DNA from: Methanolinea sp. UBA277
GTDB lineage: Archaea; Halobacteriota; Methanomicrobia; Methanomicrobiales; Methanospirillaceae
NCBI GenBank assembly: GCA_002499905.1
Contig: DANP01000008.1
Location: 1-14,006, forward strand
Direction: 5' to 3'
Length of the DNA stretch: 14,006 nucleotides
The notes under the pieces were generated by a model. It had not been told where the DNA came from and did no database searches. It saw only the letters and a program-made list of their open reading frames with translations. The first letter of the stretch is position 1, and the number at the start of each line of letters is the position of its first letter. Positions 1-6,459 of the stretch are shown here, piece after piece. Position numbers and translations under genes: made by a program.

Positions 1-2
1 CC

Positions 3-500
3 TCAACTTCAAAATTAACGCCGACGGTGACTCCAACTCAGGCTATTACTCCAAAATATTCCATGGGAGATCTCGTAAAGAGCGGTTCAGGAGAGGATAC
101 CGGTAAAATAATACTTGATTATGACCTTAAAAACGGGAAATATAGGGTAAGGACCGTTCTTTTCGATAAATTCGGGAGAGTCTATTATGATAAAAATCAA
201 AAGGAAGAATCCGTTCCCTTCACCACCATCGAGTCATCGTATCCGGTAAAAGCCGGAAATATCGATAACCCCTATGGGATATCAGAAATCAGCTACACAA
301 AACCAAAATTTGCCGTCAATTCCATCCACCGGGAAGAGGTGGATAAAAACAACGGCATCATCATCCTGTCATTTGACATTCTGAAGGACGAGTATACCTA
401 CGCGTATGCCTACTACGAGGGTGGAGGGAAGTGGAGTTACGATAAGGATGCCAAACATACCGGGCGCAGGGCGGCAATAGAGGCTCAATATAAAAAATAA
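3..500 (+). CDS. Secreted/surface protein with two tandem ~60-residue modules, 5' truncated
   Basis: The reading frame is open to the left edge of the window, so the gene begins upstream; a GTG at 27 is in frame but is probably internal. The visible 165 residues open with a Thr/Pro-rich stretch (STSKLTPTVTPTQ), the kind of linker that follows a signal peptide or membrane anchor in archaeal surface proteins. Two similar modules follow, about residues 20-84 and 102-165. Each has a Gly-(Lys/Ile)-Ile-Ile-Leu strand followed by an aromatic-Asp pair, a Tyr-rich strand, a Gly-x-(Val/Trp)-x-Tyr-Asp-Lys turn, and a final Ile-Glu-x-x-Tyr. I believe similar modules occur in cell-surface proteins of Methanomicrobiales, but this is from memory. 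No enzyme motif is visible. It is richer in A+T than most of the window. It converges on the membrane-protein gene, with 9 bases between the two stops. The function is unknown; extracellular location is inferred. Confidence 0.7.
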   Translation, partial: STSKLTPTVTPTQAITPKYSMGDLVKSGSGEDTGKIILDYDLKNGKYRVRTVLFDKFGRVYYDKNQKEESVPFTTIESSYPVKAGNIDNPYGISEISYTKPKFAVNSIHREEVDKNNGIIILSFDILKDEYTYAYAYYEGGGKWSYDKDAKHTGRRAAIEAQYKK

Positions 501-504
501 GTGG

Positions 505-520
505 AGGAATTAATTTTCCT
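505..520. terminator. Hairpin between convergent stop codons
   Basis: AGGAA (505-509) pairs with TTCCT (516-520) around a 6-base loop. It lies just after the stop at 498-500 on the plus strand and covers the minus-strand stop (510-512). On the plus strand it is followed by TTATC. It could end transcripts from both sides, but the stem is only 5 bp. Confidence 0.3.
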
Positions 521-1028
521 TTATCAAAATATCATCATTTTCTCCAATTTCCTTATTTTTATTGATTCTCAAAAAATCTGAATAGATGCATAATCCAATA
601 GCCCAGATAAGGGGTACTCCGATTGGAATGCAGAATCCTGCCGGACCGGAGAGCGTTGGGCCGTACTGGAACATGCAGGATAGAAGATAGAGAAAACCGA
701 CAAGAATGGTGATGATGCCAAATAACCTTCTTATTTCCTGTTTTACCTCAATCATGAACAGGGCTGCCAAGATGGTGATACCTAACAGGATACCTGAACC
801 TGCCGACCATAGAACAAGCGAAAGAGCACTGCGCCCATGTATTATTCCGGTTAAAACATATTCGATATCCTGAATAACACTGAAGAAGGTATTACCGAAG
901 GTTGTACATTGATATTTTACGAGCGCCCATTGGATACCGCTACCTAATCCTCCTCCGATAGAGTAAATATTGAGTGGTATCAGGAAAATAAATCCTGAAA
1001 GGACTGCTATTTTGGTTGTTGTTTGCAT
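510..1028 (-). CDS. Unrecognised integral membrane protein, about four helices
   Basis: This 172-residue protein is mostly hydrophobic. Likely membrane helices lie at residues 7-26, 68-92, 101-121 and 131-152, with a polar acidic/Lys-rich tail (about 153-172). The segment at 27-66 contains Gly-rich and polar residues and probably lies outside the membrane. I see no signature of a known transporter or enzyme. The ATG at 1028 has no Shine-Dalgarno motif; the upstream stretch is AT-rich, so a leaderless or weak start is likely. The pilin gene lies upstream on the same strand, but a terminator-like hairpin with a T run sits between them, so a separate transcript is likely. Base composition is AT-rich like its left neighbour, and codons ending in A or T are common. 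Function unknown. Confidence 0.7.
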   Translation of the reverse strand: MQTTTKIAVLSGFIFLIPLNIYSIGGGLGSGIQWALVKYQCTTFGNTFFSVIQDIEYVLTGIIHGRSALSLVLWSAGSGILLGITILAALFMIEVKQEIRRLFGIITILVGFLYLLSCMFQYGPTLSGPAGFCIPIGVPLIWAIGLCIYSDFLRINKNKEIGENDDILIKEN

Positions 1029-1068
1029 TTAGATTTATTAATTTTAAGATAATTATGATCCTTTTACT

Positions 1069-1097
1069 TAAAAAAGAGATTGAGATTAGTATCTCTT
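1069..1097 (-). terminator. Hairpin plus T-run terminator of the pilin gene
   Basis: AAGAGAT (1074-1080) and ATCTCTT (1091-1097) form a perfect 7-bp stem with a 10-base loop. Read on the minus strand, the stem runs directly into a T run (the plus-strand A run at about 1070-1075). The loop contains the pilin stop codon (1086-1088). This is a rho-independent-like terminator; archaea terminate mainly at the T tract. Confidence 0.6.
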
Positions 1098-1496
1098 GTC
1101 GAAGATAACCTGACTTGCACCATCAGTGAAAGTACCGGTGATAATAACTCGTTTGCCAGATACATCCCCGCAGGCAACTTCAGTTACTTCACCCACACTC
1201 GGGCTTACCCCATTAGTCCATTCTGTTGAATTAACAGTAACTTCTGTCGGAACTTCGCCGCCGACGACTATTGAACGCAGACTGTTAACATCGGATCCTC
1301 CTTGCCAGAGGATGGAAATTCCGGCCGTGCTATTAGGGGTAACTGTCATTCCCACATTCTTGGAAGTACCCGCACTTCCTGCCATTCCAAACACGAAGGC
1401 CGCAATGACTGCCGCGAGAATCACGACAATAGCGACCATGAGGATAACGCCGATGACCGGCGATACTGCCTCTTCATCAGATCTGATCGTCTTCAT
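1086..1496 (-). CDS. Archaeal type IV pilin (Pilin_N / DUF1628 family)
   Basis: A 136-residue pilin subunit. The N-terminus is typical of the family: a short charged leader (MKTIRSDEEA), then a VSPVIG-type segment that starts a long hydrophobic helix (about residues 11-38). Archaeal prepilin peptidase would cleave near this junction, and the helix would form the core of a pilus. The rest (about 43-136) is a Thr/Ser/Val-rich beta domain with two cues for N-glycosylation (NST at 55-57 and 89-91). The frame is open further upstream to 1697, but ATG 1496 is chosen because AAGGTGG lies 8 bases before it and the TATA box lies inside the longer frame. It stands alone, without visible pilus assembly genes nearby. 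The role (adhesion, surface structure) is inferred from the family. Confidence 0.88.
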   Translation of the reverse strand: MKTIRSDEEAVSPVIGVILMVAIVVILAAVIAAFVFGMAGSAGTSKNVGMTVTPNSTAGISILWQGGSDVNSLRSIVVGGEVPTEVTVNSTEWTNGVSPSVGEVTEVACGDVSGKRVIITGTFTDGASQVIFDKRY

Positions 1497-1504
1497 GAAT
1501 TGAT

Positions 1505-1511
1505 CCACCTT
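1505..1511 (-). promoter_or_regulatory. Shine-Dalgarno motif that sets the pilin start
   Basis: Minus-strand AAGGTGG lies 8 bases before ATG 1496. It supports this start over the longer in-frame version that would begin at 1697. Confidence 0.75.
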
Positions 1512-1576
1512 GATTGAATCAGTACTGCCCTTCTGTGAAGGCAAACAATGTATAGAGGATACCTCTCGTTGCTTGC

Positions 1577-1594
1577 TATATATAATTTTTTGCG
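1577..1594 (-). promoter_or_regulatory. Promoter (TATA box with upstream A-rich element) of the pilin gene
   Basis: The minus strand reads CGCAAAAAATTATATATA, a strong archaeal BRE/TATA candidate in an otherwise GC-balanced stretch. A start of transcription about 25 bases downstream (near 1555-1560) would give a leader of about 60 bases before the ATG. The rest of 1497-1797 holds no gene. A small hairpin (CCGGA/TCCGG, 1780-1792) lies just past the thiD stop, without a T tract. Confidence 0.7.
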
Positions 1595-1797
1595 ATGAAT
1601 ATTCAGAATCCGAATGAATAAGAGGGCGATTTGAAATCAGGAGAGAAATAGCCGAGATTTTAGAATCAGTCCCTTCAGCACTCATCAATTGGTTCAAACC
1701 AAAAATTTGGATTGTGATAACCGGTTGAGTTCCTGTTTCATCCGGAACGATAGCCTGGCAGGGTTCATCAGAACTCGCTCCGGATAATCCGGGGTGA

Positions 1798-2586
1798 TCA
1801 GGTACCCTGCCCTCCGGGATTCACGCTTCGGTTTCCCGACACACTCTCCACTGCGTCCCGGATCGCGGCATCAATGAATACCTTCGTCTTCCGGAACGCC
1901 TCAGGGACCGCACATCCAAGCGCGAAATACGCCGCGATTGCCGCCGAGAAGCAGCAACCGGAGCCGTGCACCGGGTACGGATACCGGTGACCGGTGAGGA
2001 AGAGTTCAGTTCCCTGACCGACCAGGAGATCCCCTGCTTCATCGCCGCCAAGGTGTCCTCCCTTGATGATCACGAACTCCGGGCCGAGATCCCTGATCCT
2101 GACCGCTGCCTCCCTCATCTCATCGCGATTGGTTATCTGAGAAAGGCCGGAGAGAACCATCGCCTCCGGAACATTCGGGGTCACAACCGTTGCCCGGCGG
2201 AGAAGCGTGGTAATAAGCTCCTGCTCTGCACGCTCCTCAAGGAGACGGCTCCCGCTCGTAGCCACCATGACCGGGTCGACGACCAGCGGGATCCCGGAGG
2301 GGAGGTTTTCCGCCACGGTCCGGATGATCCCTGCCGTCCCGAGCATACCGGTCTTGAAAGCCCGGATGTCAAAATCATCGAGCACCGCCCTGATCTGGAG
2401 GGCGACCATCTCTTCCGGCACCATAGAGACGCCGAGAACGCCCTTCGTATTCTGGGCGGTGATGGCCGTGACCACCGTGGTTCCCCAGACACCGACGGCC
2501 GTGAAGGTCCTGAGATCTGCCTGGATCCCGGCACCGCCGCCTGAGTCGGACCCGGCAATGGAACAGGCGCAGGGGAGGGTCTGCAT
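1798..2586 (-). CDS. thiD: Hydroxymethylpyrimidine/phosphomethylpyrimidine kinase ThiD
   Basis: ThiD phosphorylates hydroxymethylpyrimidine and then its monophosphate in the cytoplasm to make HMP-PP, the pyrimidine half of thiamin. The 262-residue protein matches the usual length of stand-alone ThiD. Visible motifs are the N-terminal substrate loop AGSDSGGGAGIQADL (11-25), VDPVM (103-107), KGGH (175-178) and the C-terminal anion-hole loop GSGC (208-211). The ThiN domain often fused to archaeal ThiD is absent. ATG 2586 is preferred: a TATA-like box lies about 33 bases upstream, giving a nearly leaderless message, and the protein then begins as the family does. A GTG at 2628 would add 14 residues. 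No other thiamin gene is in the window. It is divergent from the TPR gene. Confidence 0.93.
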   Translation of the reverse strand: MQTLPCACSIAGSDSGGGAGIQADLRTFTAVGVWGTTVVTAITAQNTKGVLGVSMVPEEMVALQIRAVLDDFDIRAFKTGMLGTAGIIRTVAENLPSGIPLVVDPVMVATSGSRLLEERAEQELITTLLRRATVVTPNVPEAMVLSGLSQITNRDEMREAAVRIRDLGPEFVIIKGGHLGGDEAGDLLVGQGTELFLTGHRYPYPVHGSGCCFSAAIAAYFALGCAVPEAFRKTKVFIDAAIRDAVESVSGNRSVNPGGQGT

Positions 2587-2611
2587 AGGTACAGGGTATC
2601 TGTGCACGGTT

Positions 2612-2625
2612 CGTGTATAGTTTTG
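2612..2625 (-). promoter_or_regulatory. Candidate thiD promoter (TATA-like)
   Basis: The minus strand reads CAAAACTATACACG. Its TATA lies about 33 bases before ATG 2586, so transcription would begin only a few bases before the start codon. Between box and ATG lies an imperfect inverted repeat with ACAG/CTGT cores (about 2593-2605), which could be an operator; this is weak. Confidence 0.45.
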
Positions 2626-2793
2626 CACCGGTTTAATCCCTGTATCGGAGTTTGTCGGGCTGGATGCAGAGGCTTGCAGGGAGAATTTCTGTCCGGCTCA
2701 TCGCTGGAACAAACCACGTTCATCCGGTCCGGTAACATTTTTTTAATCTACCGGAAAAATCAACCTGTTTTTCCCTTTCCACGGAAATCGGAG

Positions 2794-2809
2794 GATTTAT
2801 CTCTTTATT
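2794..2809 (+). promoter_or_regulatory. Candidate promoter of the TPR gene
   Basis: An AT-rich GATTTATCTCTTTATT lies 20-30 bases before ATG 2827 in the otherwise GC-rich spacer, after a second T-rich patch at 2738-2748. It would give a short or absent leader. The spacer 2587-2826 holds only promoter-like sequence for the two divergent genes. Confidence 0.4.
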
Positions 2810-2826
2810 CCGTTCAATTCTCTGTA

Positions 2827-3843
2827 ATGGAGAGATCCCTGGTCACGGGGGGGCCACCGGGAAAAGAGTCACAGTCTCACGGCACGAGCCCCGGCCGGTA
2901 CCAGTACCTGATGCGTGAGGGTGGGGTTGAGGCCTTCTGTGCCGAGGGGTTGCGTCTCTCCCGGAAGGGGTTGCAGAACGAGGCCCTCTTCTGGTTCGAG
3001 CAGGTGCTGCGGAAACAACCCGCCCATATCCCGGCCCTGCTGGGGAAGGGATTTGCCCTCGGAAAACTGGGAAGGTATGACGAGGAGATCCAGATCTGCA
3101 ACCGGGTCCTCGAGCTTGACCCGGAATCGGTCGATGCCTGGCTCCAGAAGGGGTTCGCCTTCGGCAAGCAGGGGAGGTTCGAAGACCGGATCGCCTGCTG
3201 CGAACGTGCGCTCGAGATCAACCCGAACTCCGCCGAGGCATGGAACCTGAAGGGGCAGGCGCTGGGGAATCTCGGGCAGTGGGATGCCGAGCTGGACTGC
3301 TGCACCAATGCCACTATCCTCCGGCCCCGGTACATCGGCGCCTGGGTGAACCGGGGGTATGCCCTGATGCAGCTGAAGCGCTACCGCGAGGCCATCAGCT
3401 CCTTCAACCACGCCCTGCGGATTTACCCCGACTACTGCACGGCATGGATCAACAAGGGAGTCGTTCACTGCCTTTCCGGAGACAACGAACGGGCAGTCTC
3501 CTGCCTGGAGCGGGCTGAAAAGATCTGTCCGGCAAACGACAGGACCCAGTACTGGAAGGGCCTCGCCTTGAGCAGGCTGGGGAGATATACGGAGTCCCTG
3601 GAATGCCTCTCCAGGGTCATTGCCAACGACCAGCACAATGCCGATGCCTGGGTCATCATGAGCAACTGCCACTTCATGCTCGGGAACCTGGACGAATCAG
3701 GGAGGTGCTTCATGATCGCCTACGGCATCGACAAGAAGGATATCCGGGAGCTCGTCTCACGGGGGCTCTCCACCATGCGGCAGGGGAACCGCCGTGAAGC
3801 GCTGGAGTGCCTCTCAGGCGTCTTCGGGATCCTCCTGCGCTGA
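2827..3843 (+). CDS. Tetratricopeptide-repeat protein, nine contiguous TPRs
   Basis: The 338-residue protein consists of a ~33-residue polar N-terminus followed by nine back-to-back 34-residue TPRs (34-67, 68-101, 102-135, 136-169, 170-203, 204-237, 238-271, 272-305, 306-338). Most repeats show the Trp/Gly/Tyr/Ala/Pro pattern, for example AWLQKGFAFGKQGRF and ALEINPNS. There is no signal peptide, membrane helix or catalytic domain, so it is probably a cytoplasmic scaffold for protein-protein contacts. It is rich in Cys, often as the helix pair Cys-Cys or Cys-x-x-Cys-like (CC at 124-125 and 158-159). The frame stays open upstream to 2602, but ATG 2827 is favoured because the upstream part is promoter-like, lacks TPR character, and would overlap thiD's likely promoter. 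TPR proteins are numerous in Methanomicrobiales; partners are unknown. Confidence 0.88.
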   Translation: MERSLVTGGPPGKESQSHGTSPGRYQYLMREGGVEAFCAEGLRLSRKGLQNEALFWFEQVLRKQPAHIPALLGKGFALGKLGRYDEEIQICNRVLELDPESVDAWLQKGFAFGKQGRFEDRIACCERALEINPNSAEAWNLKGQALGNLGQWDAELDCCTNATILRPRYIGAWVNRGYALMQLKRYREAISSFNHALRIYPDYCTAWINKGVVHCLSGDNERAVSCLERAEKICPANDRTQYWKGLALSRLGRYTESLECLSRVIANDQHNADAWVIMSNCHFMLGNLDESGRCFMIAYGIDKKDIRELVSRGLSTMRQGNRREALECLSGVFGILLR

Positions 3844-4254
3844 TCGGCCGCCCCCTGATCGGACCCGACCAAAAAAACCTTATATTACCTTTGGTTTTCC
3901 GAATTTATCGGGTATTTCCGCCTGCTTCGGAATAAAGTTTTAAGAGATGCTGGTACAAACAGAAGAGACAGCCTGACACTGGATGAAAGTCACGGCAACG
4001 GAAGGAGCAGCACGGAGGGAGCAGAAACGGGGGCCGTGGTGACCGGGTGACCGGAATGCGGGACCATACCGGAATCACACTCCCCTGCAACGTGCCGGAA
4101 CATCCCGGCCCGCCTCCGTGCGGATTGTTGTTGCCGTGCTGGTCCAGGCGTGCGGTGAAAAGCACGGTACCGTTATGCGGACCACTCACTACAGCACGTG
4201 GAATATCCTGCTCCGTTTCTTTGAGCAGCCTGAACATAGTCCCTGAATAGACCC
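3844..4254. other. Gene-poor spacer with promoter-like AT patch and hairpins
   Basis: No convincing gene is visible in these 411 bases. The left part (3868-3950) is AT-rich with TATA-like CTTATATTA (3879-3887) and AAAGTTTTAAG (3934-3944). The right part is GC-rich with short repeats (GTGACCGG twice near 4038-4053; ACCGGAAT twice near 4048-4073) and a hairpin-forming segment: CCGTGC (4134-4139) can pair with GCACGG (4162-4167), or CGTGC (4149-4153) with GCACG (4162-4166). A transcript from the AT patch would give the zinc-ribbon gene a leader of roughly 300 bases. Short frames on either strand (3905-4264 minus, 4047-4250 plus) look like chance. Confidence 0.4.
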
Positions 4255-4710
4255 ATGACATCACGAATCAACGCCGCCCATACAACCTGTCCCAGTTGCC
4301 GGGAGGAGGTTTACCTCGATGAGCTGGTGAAGGGTCGCTGCCCGCTCTGCGGCTGCACCCTCGGAGACTTTGACGAGCAGGAGAACGAGCTCGATGAATT
4401 TTTCGACCGCTCCGACCTCCCCTGGCTGGTCTTCCACTACTTCCTCTTCAAGCGTTTCCTGGAGATGGGAGCAAGCCCCCTCCAGGTCATGCAGCTAGCA
4501 AACGAGTACGGCGACCGGGTATGCCATGAGATCGGCCAGAAACCCGATACCCGCTTCATGCTCGAGGTGCCCCTGACCCGGACTGACCGGATCAGACCCA
4601 AGCGGTGCGCCGGGTGCGGGAAACTCTACGTCACGGGCGGGAAAAAAGTCGTCTCCGGCGATCTCTCAGTCCCGGGCTTCCGGTTCCTGTACTTCTGCCC
4701 GGAGTGCTGA
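4255..4710 (+). CDS. Small protein with two zinc ribbons flanking a helical core
   Basis: I do not recognise this 151-residue protein as a named family. An N-terminal ribbon has CPSC (12-15) and CPLC (29-32, with a fifth Cys at 34). A second ribbon has CAGC (118-121) and, at the very C-terminus, CPEC (148-151) with the stop directly after the last Cys. Between them lies an acidic run (about 38-55) and a hydrophobic/aromatic helical part (56-100). Paired ribbons like this occur in nucleic-acid-binding and protein-binding adaptors, so a regulatory or RNA/DNA contact role is possible but not shown. ATG 4255 has no Shine-Dalgarno motif; a stop at 4237-4239 limits any earlier start. It follows a 411-base spacer and converges on proS. 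Confidence 0.8.
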   Translation: MTSRINAAHTTCPSCREEVYLDELVKGRCPLCGCTLGDFDEQENELDEFFDRSDLPWLVFHYFLFKRFLEMGASPLQVMQLANEYGDRVCHEIGQKPDTRFMLEVPLTRTDRIRPKRCAGCGKLYVTGGKKVVSGDLSVPGFRFLYFCPEC

Positions 4711-4755
4711 AGTAATCCAGTACCGTATTTTTCCGACTTCGGTGATGCCCGGAGA

Positions 4756-4944
4756 GTCTGCGCTTTTTCCATCGTTATGTGACGCAGACGCTCAGGGGCT
4801 CCGCCCCGCCGCTTCGGCGCCCCGGATGCGATAGGTCCACTCACCCTCATCGACTCCCTGGAAAAGGACCTATCGCATTATCTTGGAGGTGGTCCAGGAA
4901 AGGGCAGGCCCGCTGGTCCCGAATGGGACGGGGGTGAAACCCCC
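4756..4944. ncRNA. Candidate structured RNA or repeat element between convergent genes
   Basis: This spacer carries six inverted repeats in under 190 bases: GTCTGCG/CGCAGAC (4756-4762, 4783-4789); GGGGC/GCCCC (4795-4799, 4803-4807); CGCCG/CGGCG (4807-4811, 4815-4819); a 13-bp pair (4826-4838, 4866-4878); GTCCC/GGGAC with loop GAAT (4916-4929); and GGGGGT/ACCCCC with loop GAA (4930-4944). Both neighbours point towards it, so it is not needed as a promoter region. A TATA-like GTATTTTTCC lies at 4728-4737. It does not match tRNA, RNase P or SRP RNA as far as I can judge. It could be a non-coding RNA, a terminator cluster or a small non-coding repeat. Confidence 0.3.
4826..4878. repeat. Perfect 13-bp inverted repeat
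   Basis: ATGCGATAGGTCC (4826-4838) is the exact reverse complement of GGACCTATCGCAT (4866-4878), separated by 27 bases. A G-T wobble can extend the stem by one pair at the base. The stem is not GC-biased like the surrounding hairpins, which makes chance less likely. Confidence 0.85.
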
Positions 4945-4983
4945 TCCTGTCAGAATATCATCAAGTTCTCTGTCTGAATCCTA

Positions 4984-5016
4984 GAAAAGTAAAAATCTTA
5001 AGAAGGGTATGCCTTC
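4984..5016 (-). terminator. Terminator of the DUF63-SpoIIM-proS operon
   Basis: On the minus strand GAAGG (5012-5016) and CCTTC (5002-5006) pair around a 5-base loop, followed by a T-rich tract (TTAAGATTTTTACTTTTC, ending near 4984). The stem overlaps the proS stop codon (5015-5017). Confidence 0.6.
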
Positions 5017-6448
5017 AATACGACCGGCCCACCAGGGCTCCGATCGCCTCTCTGCCACAGGCAGCACAGGGTCCCTTCTGTGCAGGTACGAACTCCGACC
5101 TGACTTCCGTGCCAAGCACGCTCGCATTCACCGTTTCCTCGATGAAATCCGCACACTTCCGCTCACCGCACCACGGGACGATGGCCACTCCCTTCTCCAC
5201 CGCGGCGGAGAGCTCCTCGATGCATGACACCACGTGAATATGTGTCCGGACATGCTCCTCGGCTCTTCTGGTAAGTGCAGCACCGAAACCGGCCAGGACC
5301 GTGCACACACCCCCTTCAAGACCGGCACGGGGAATGGTGCTCTTCTCACCGAGCCGGGTTACCGCCGTCACCTGACCGGCGTCGATGTCCCTTGGCCCGA
5401 CCTCGAGCCGGAGGGGCACACCCCGCATCTCCCAGTAGTAGTACTTCGCGCCGGGCCGGAGATCCCGGCTATCGACCTTCACCCGGAGGCCGGCCGCACA
5501 GAGACGCTGCTCGATCTCCTGAGCTGCCGCCAGCACCTCCTCTTTCCGCTTCCCGATGGTGATGGGCACGATCACCACCTGCACCGGGGCCACTGAAGGC
5601 GGCAGCACCAGTCCCTTGTCATCGCCGTGCATGCTGATGAGGGCGGCGATGCACCGCTCGGAGATCCCGTAGCAGGTCTGGAAGGCGAACTGCTGCTCCC
5701 CGTTGATGTCCTCGTAGGTGATGGAGAAGGTCTTCGAGAAGTGGTCCCCGAGGTGGTGGACGGTCCCGATCTGGAGGGTCCGCCCGTCCGGCATGATGGT
5801 GTCCACGGCGATGGTGTAGTCGGCGCCCGGGAACTTGTCCCAGTCCGGGCGCCTCGAGATGATGACCGGGACGCACAGCGAATCATAGAATGCCCGGTAG
5901 AGCCTGATCGCGTCTGCGACCTGCCGCTCGGCATCCTCCCAGGTGGTATGGACGGTATGGGCCTCCTTGAAGGAGGTGATCTCCCGGAGCCTGATGAGCG
6001 GGCGGGTATGCTTGGTCTCGTACCGGAACGAATTCACGATCTGGTAGAGCCTGATCGGGAGGTCGGCATGGGACCGGACCCAGAGGTGGTACATCGGGTA
6101 GATTGCACACTCGCTGGTGGGCCGGAGCGCCAGCTTCACATCGAGGGGGGAGGTCCCCCCGTGGGTCACCCAGTAGACCTCGTCCTCGAACCCCTTGATG
6201 TGTTCTGCTTCCTTGGCCAGTTCGGTCTCCGGAATGAGCAGGGGGAAGAGCGCCTCCTGGTGGTCGCAGTCCAGCAGAGTCCGGAGCTCCCCGTACACGT
6301 TGCGGCGCAGCGCAAACCCGAACGGGAACCAGACGTAGAGCCCCTTCACCGGGTACCGGACGTCCATGATCTCGGCACGCCACAGCAGTTCGTTGTACCA
6401 TGCGCTGAAATCTTCTTTTGCCGGAAGGGTACCCTGCTCATCGTCCAT
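5015..6448 (-). CDS. proS: Prolyl-tRNA synthetase, archaeal/eukaryotic type
   Basis: ProS charges tRNA-Pro with proline in the cytoplasm. The 477-residue length fits the archaeal/eukaryotic class without the editing insertion of the bacterial type. Class II motifs are visible: RPTSE (109-113), motif 2 RYET (142-145) with the following RLREITSF (153-160), and motif 3 GISER (261-265). A C-terminal HGTP anticodon-binding domain spans about 288-395. The final zinc-binding domain has Cys 427, 432, 461 and 464, and the chain ends in Tyr 477, the conserved C-terminal tyrosine of this class. ATG 6448 follows a GAGGT Shine-Dalgarno motif that overlaps the stop of the SpoIIM-like gene, so it is very likely co-transcribed and perhaps translationally coupled. 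A hairpin/T-tract terminator follows. Confidence 0.97.
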   Translation of the reverse strand: MDDEQGTLPAKEDFSAWYNELLWRAEIMDVRYPVKGLYVWFPFGFALRRNVYGELRTLLDCDHQEALFPLLIPETELAKEAEHIKGFEDEVYWVTHGGTSPLDVKLALRPTSECAIYPMYHLWVRSHADLPIRLYQIVNSFRYETKHTRPLIRLREITSFKEAHTVHTTWEDAERQVADAIRLYRAFYDSLCVPVIISRRPDWDKFPGADYTIAVDTIMPDGRTLQIGTVHHLGDHFSKTFSITYEDINGEQQFAFQTCYGISERCIAALISMHGDDKGLVLPPSVAPVQVVIVPITIGKRKEEVLAAAQEIEQRLCAAGLRVKVDSRDLRPGAKYYYWEMRGVPLRLEVGPRDIDAGQVTAVTRLGEKSTIPRAGLEGGVCTVLAGFGAALTRRAEEHVRTHIHVVSCIEELSAAVEKGVAIVPWCGERKCADFIEETVNASVLGTEVRSEFVPAQKGPCAACGREAIGALVGRSY

Positions 6449-6454
6449 GAAAAA

Positions 6455-6459
6455 ACCTC
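6455..6459 (-). promoter_or_regulatory. Shine-Dalgarno motif of proS overlapping the upstream stop
   Basis: Minus-strand GAGGT lies 6 bases before ATG 6448 and shares bases with the TGA stop (6458-6460) of the preceding gene. This supports the proS start and coupling of the two genes. Confidence 0.7.

Noticed and set aside
1497..1697. N-terminal extension of the pilin frame to 1697
   Set aside because: The extension holds the TATA box and the Shine-Dalgarno motif of the shorter gene, and pilins of this family start just before the VSPVIG segment.
2602..2826. N-terminal extension of the TPR frame to 2602
   Set aside because: It overlaps the thiD promoter area, lacks TPR character and contains promoter-like AT patches; ATG 2827 is more natural.
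4047..4250. 67-codon plus-strand frame in the spacer
   Set aside because: GTG start without Shine-Dalgarno motif, biased Pro/Ser/Leu composition and no recognised motif.
3905..4264. 119-codon frame on the minus strand in the spacer
   Set aside because: Pro/Arg/Ser/Cys-rich in its second half, no recognised motif, no clear promoter and it overlaps the zinc-ribbon start. A stretch near its N-terminus has plausible codons, so homologues would change this view.
4930..4944. Hairpin resembling a tRNA T-arm on the minus strand
   Set aside because: The loop lacks the TTCRANY consensus, and no acceptor, D or anticodon arm can be placed around it.
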